The position numbers and the translations under genes were made by a program. Below the pieces are notes generated by a model. That model saw nothing but the letters and a program-made list of their open reading frames with translations. It searched no databases and had not been told where the DNA came from. 64,000 nucleotides of DNA, from contig LR743504.1 of the NCBI GenBank assembly GCA_902712845.1, forward strand, positions 4,252,001-4,316,000, read 5' to 3'. Of this stretch, positions 62,695 to 64,000 are shown one piece after another; the first letter of the stretch is position 1, and the number at the start of each line of letters is the position of its first letter. The DNA is from Methylobacterium bullatum. GTDB taxonomy: Bacteria > Pseudomonadota > Alphaproteobacteria > Rhizobiales > Beijerinckiaceae.

Positions 62695-64000
62695 ATGAGC
62701 GACAAGACAGACGAACAGACGGGCGGGTCCGAGGACGCGCCCGAGACCAACAACGTTTCCGGCGAAGCGTGGTCCCCGGCCACCGATGCGGGCGTGCCCG
62801 GCCCGTCCGCCGAAGAGCAGCCGGCCCCGCGCCGGGCCGCGCCCGCCAGAGGCGGCGACGCCCCCCTTCGACGCAAGGCGGCGTTGCCGCGGCCGGCGGC
62901 CAAGGCCGCTGAGGCGGGTGCCGCCGGTGATTCCGAGGCGGCGACGCCCGAGGGCGACCGTATTGCCAAGGCGATCGCGCGCGCCGGCATCGCCTCCCGC
63001 CGCGACGTCGAGGCGATGATCGCCGAGGGCCGCGTCACCCTCAACGGCAAGGTCCTGACCTCGCCGGCCATCAACGTGACCGATGCGGACGAGATCACCG
63101 TCGACGGCGAGCCCCTGCCCGCCCGCGAGCGGACCCGGCTGTGGATCTATCACAAGCCCCGGGGCCTCGTGACCACGGCCCGCGACCCGGAAGGACGCCA
63201 GACCGTCTTCGAGGCCCTGCCCGAGGACCTGCCCCGCGTGGTCGCCATCGGCCGCCTCGACATCAACACCGAAGGCCTGCTGCTTCTCACCAACGATGGC
63301 GGCCTCGCCAAGGTGATCGCCCATCCCGATACCGGCTGGCTGCGGCGCTACCGCGTCCGTGCGCATGGCGACACGACTCAGGCCGAGCTCGACAAGCTGC
63401 GCAAGGGCGTCACCATCGACGGCATGGATTACGGTCCGGTGGACGCGGTCCTCGACCGGGCGTCCGGCGATAACCTCTGGCTGACGCTGGGCCTGCGCGA
63501 AGGCAAGAACCGCGAGGTCAAGCGCATCCTCGAACATCTGGGGCTGGCCGTGAACCGGCTGATCCGCCTGTCCTTCGGTCCGTTCCAGCTCGGCGACCTT
63601 GAAGTAGGGCTCGTGGAGGAGATCCGCACCAAGGTGCTCAAGGAGCAGCTGGGCCCGACCCTGGCCGACCAGGCCGGCGTCGATTTCACCAGCCCCAACC
63701 GTGAGCCGATCGCCCCGTTCGGTTCGCCGAAGGCCGCTCAGCAACAGACCAAGCAGCCCGCGCGCAGCGCCTCGGCCGCCGCGGCCAGGAGCGCCGGGCG
63801 CAGCTACGACGACGCCCCGCGCGGTGGTGAGCGTGGTGGCGACCGCCCCCTGCGCAGGCCCGCCGAACCCGCACGGGTTCCCACCGGCGGCAACAGCGCC
63901 GGCCCCCGCCGCTCGGTCTGGCGCGCCGAAGACGCCGCGCCGCAGGAGGATGGTGCACGCCGGGTCAAGATCCCCCGCCGTGGCGCCGATCCCAAGGCTG
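62695..64000 (+). CDS. rluB: RluB-type 23S rRNA pseudouridine synthase (3' end missing)
   Basis: Frame open from ATG 62695 to the last base; 435 residues are visible. An N-terminal disordered stretch (to about 85), an S4 RNA-binding domain (GDRIAKAIARAGIASRRDVEAMIAEGRV), then the RsuA/RluB/E/F catalytic core: GRLDINTEGLLLLTNDG with catalytic D189, and KNREVKRILEHLGLAVNRLIRL. After the core (from about 325) comes a long Ala/Arg/Gly-rich low-complexity tail (QQTKQPARSASAAAARSAGRS, DDAPRGGERGGDRPLRRP), which alphaproteobacterial RluB often has. It modifies a uridine of 23S rRNA. The stop lies outside the window. Confidence 0.9.
   Translation, partial: MSDKTDEQTGGSEDAPETNNVSGEAWSPATDAGVPGPSAEEQPAPRRAAPARGGDAPLRRKAALPRPAAKAAEAGAAGDSEAATPEGDRIAKAIARAGIASRRDVEAMIAEGRVTLNGKVLTSPAINVTDADEITVDGEPLPARERTRLWIYHKPRGLVTTARDPEGRQTVFEALPEDLPRVVAIGRLDINTEGLLLLTNDGGLAKVIAHPDTGWLRRYRVRAHGDTTQAELDKLRKGVTIDGMDYGPVDAVLDRASGDNLWLTLGLREGKNREVKRILEHLGLAVNRLIRLSFGPFQLGDLEVGLVEEIRTKVLKEQLGPTLADQAGVDFTSPNREPIAPFGSPKAAQQQTKQPARSASAAAARSAGRSYDDAPRGGERGGDRPLRRPAEPARVPTGGNSAGPRRSVWRAEDAAPQEDGARRVKIPRRGADPKA

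Overview
The window is a GC-rich, densely coded alphaproteobacterial chromosome segment, most like Methylobacterium/Methylorubrum. The evidence is the family content, many GTG starts, ATGA-type overlaps, and a perfect EcfG-type stress promoter (GGAAC-N16-CGTT) in front of csbD. The genus is inference from gene content; there is no rRNA or tRNA here to fix it. I see no phage, CRISPR, transposase or defence island.

Region 1 (1-3.3 kb) holds the 3' part of a divergent Mfd paralogue. Region 2 (3.4-28.1 kb) is a sulfur-acquisition supercluster. It has DszA/NtaA-like and DszC/SfnB-like flavin oxidoreductases, divergent from a second luciferase-type monooxygenase. Two MetQ-type binding proteins and one MetNI pair follow, with a SoxC/SoxD-like sulfite dehydrogenase pair nested between them. 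Next come a nitrate/sulfonate/taurine-type ABC system, an SCO1-like protein with a Tat-exported metallo-beta-lactamase-fold protein, an OsmC protein translationally coupled to a second such ABC system, an orphan binding protein, and a third ABC system whose binding protein seems to carry a NosL-like C-terminal extension. A Crp/Fnr regulator closes the block. The simplest reading is import of organosulfur compounds, oxidative desulfurisation to sulfite, and periplasmic sulfite oxidation; substrates cannot be read from sequence.

Region 3 (28.3-32.2 kb) has a phosphohexomutase, a LuxR-type regulator and a LysR regulator. Region 4 (32.3-38.2 kb) is a nitrilase plus a Liv-type ABC operon in which the second permease and one ATPase are fused. 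Region 5 (38.5-43.7 kb) has a polysaccharide pyruvyl transferase-like gene, a run of perfect hairpins ending in an intrinsic terminator, a 3-oxoacid CoA-transferase pair and an AsmA-like protein. Region 6 (43.6-49.3 kb) has a polyamine-type ABC transporter without binding protein, overlapped by a Crp/Fnr gene, then an LpxC homologue and an AEC permease. Region 7 (49.4-56.6 kb) has an ABC-F ATPase, an alpha/beta hydrolase, and a GlcG-like gene with a peptide-type ABC operon lacking ATPases. Region 8 (56.8-64 kb) has a diguanylate cyclase, an AT-rich gene-free stretch, a small secreted protein, an MFS transporter, an SDR protein without the catalytic tyrosine, TadA, CsbD and the 5' part of an RluB-type pseudouridine synthase.

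Two related non-coding elements with a shared 15-bp end (23.5 and 56.6 kb) and a separate palindromic element (22.2 kb) are the clearest repeats.
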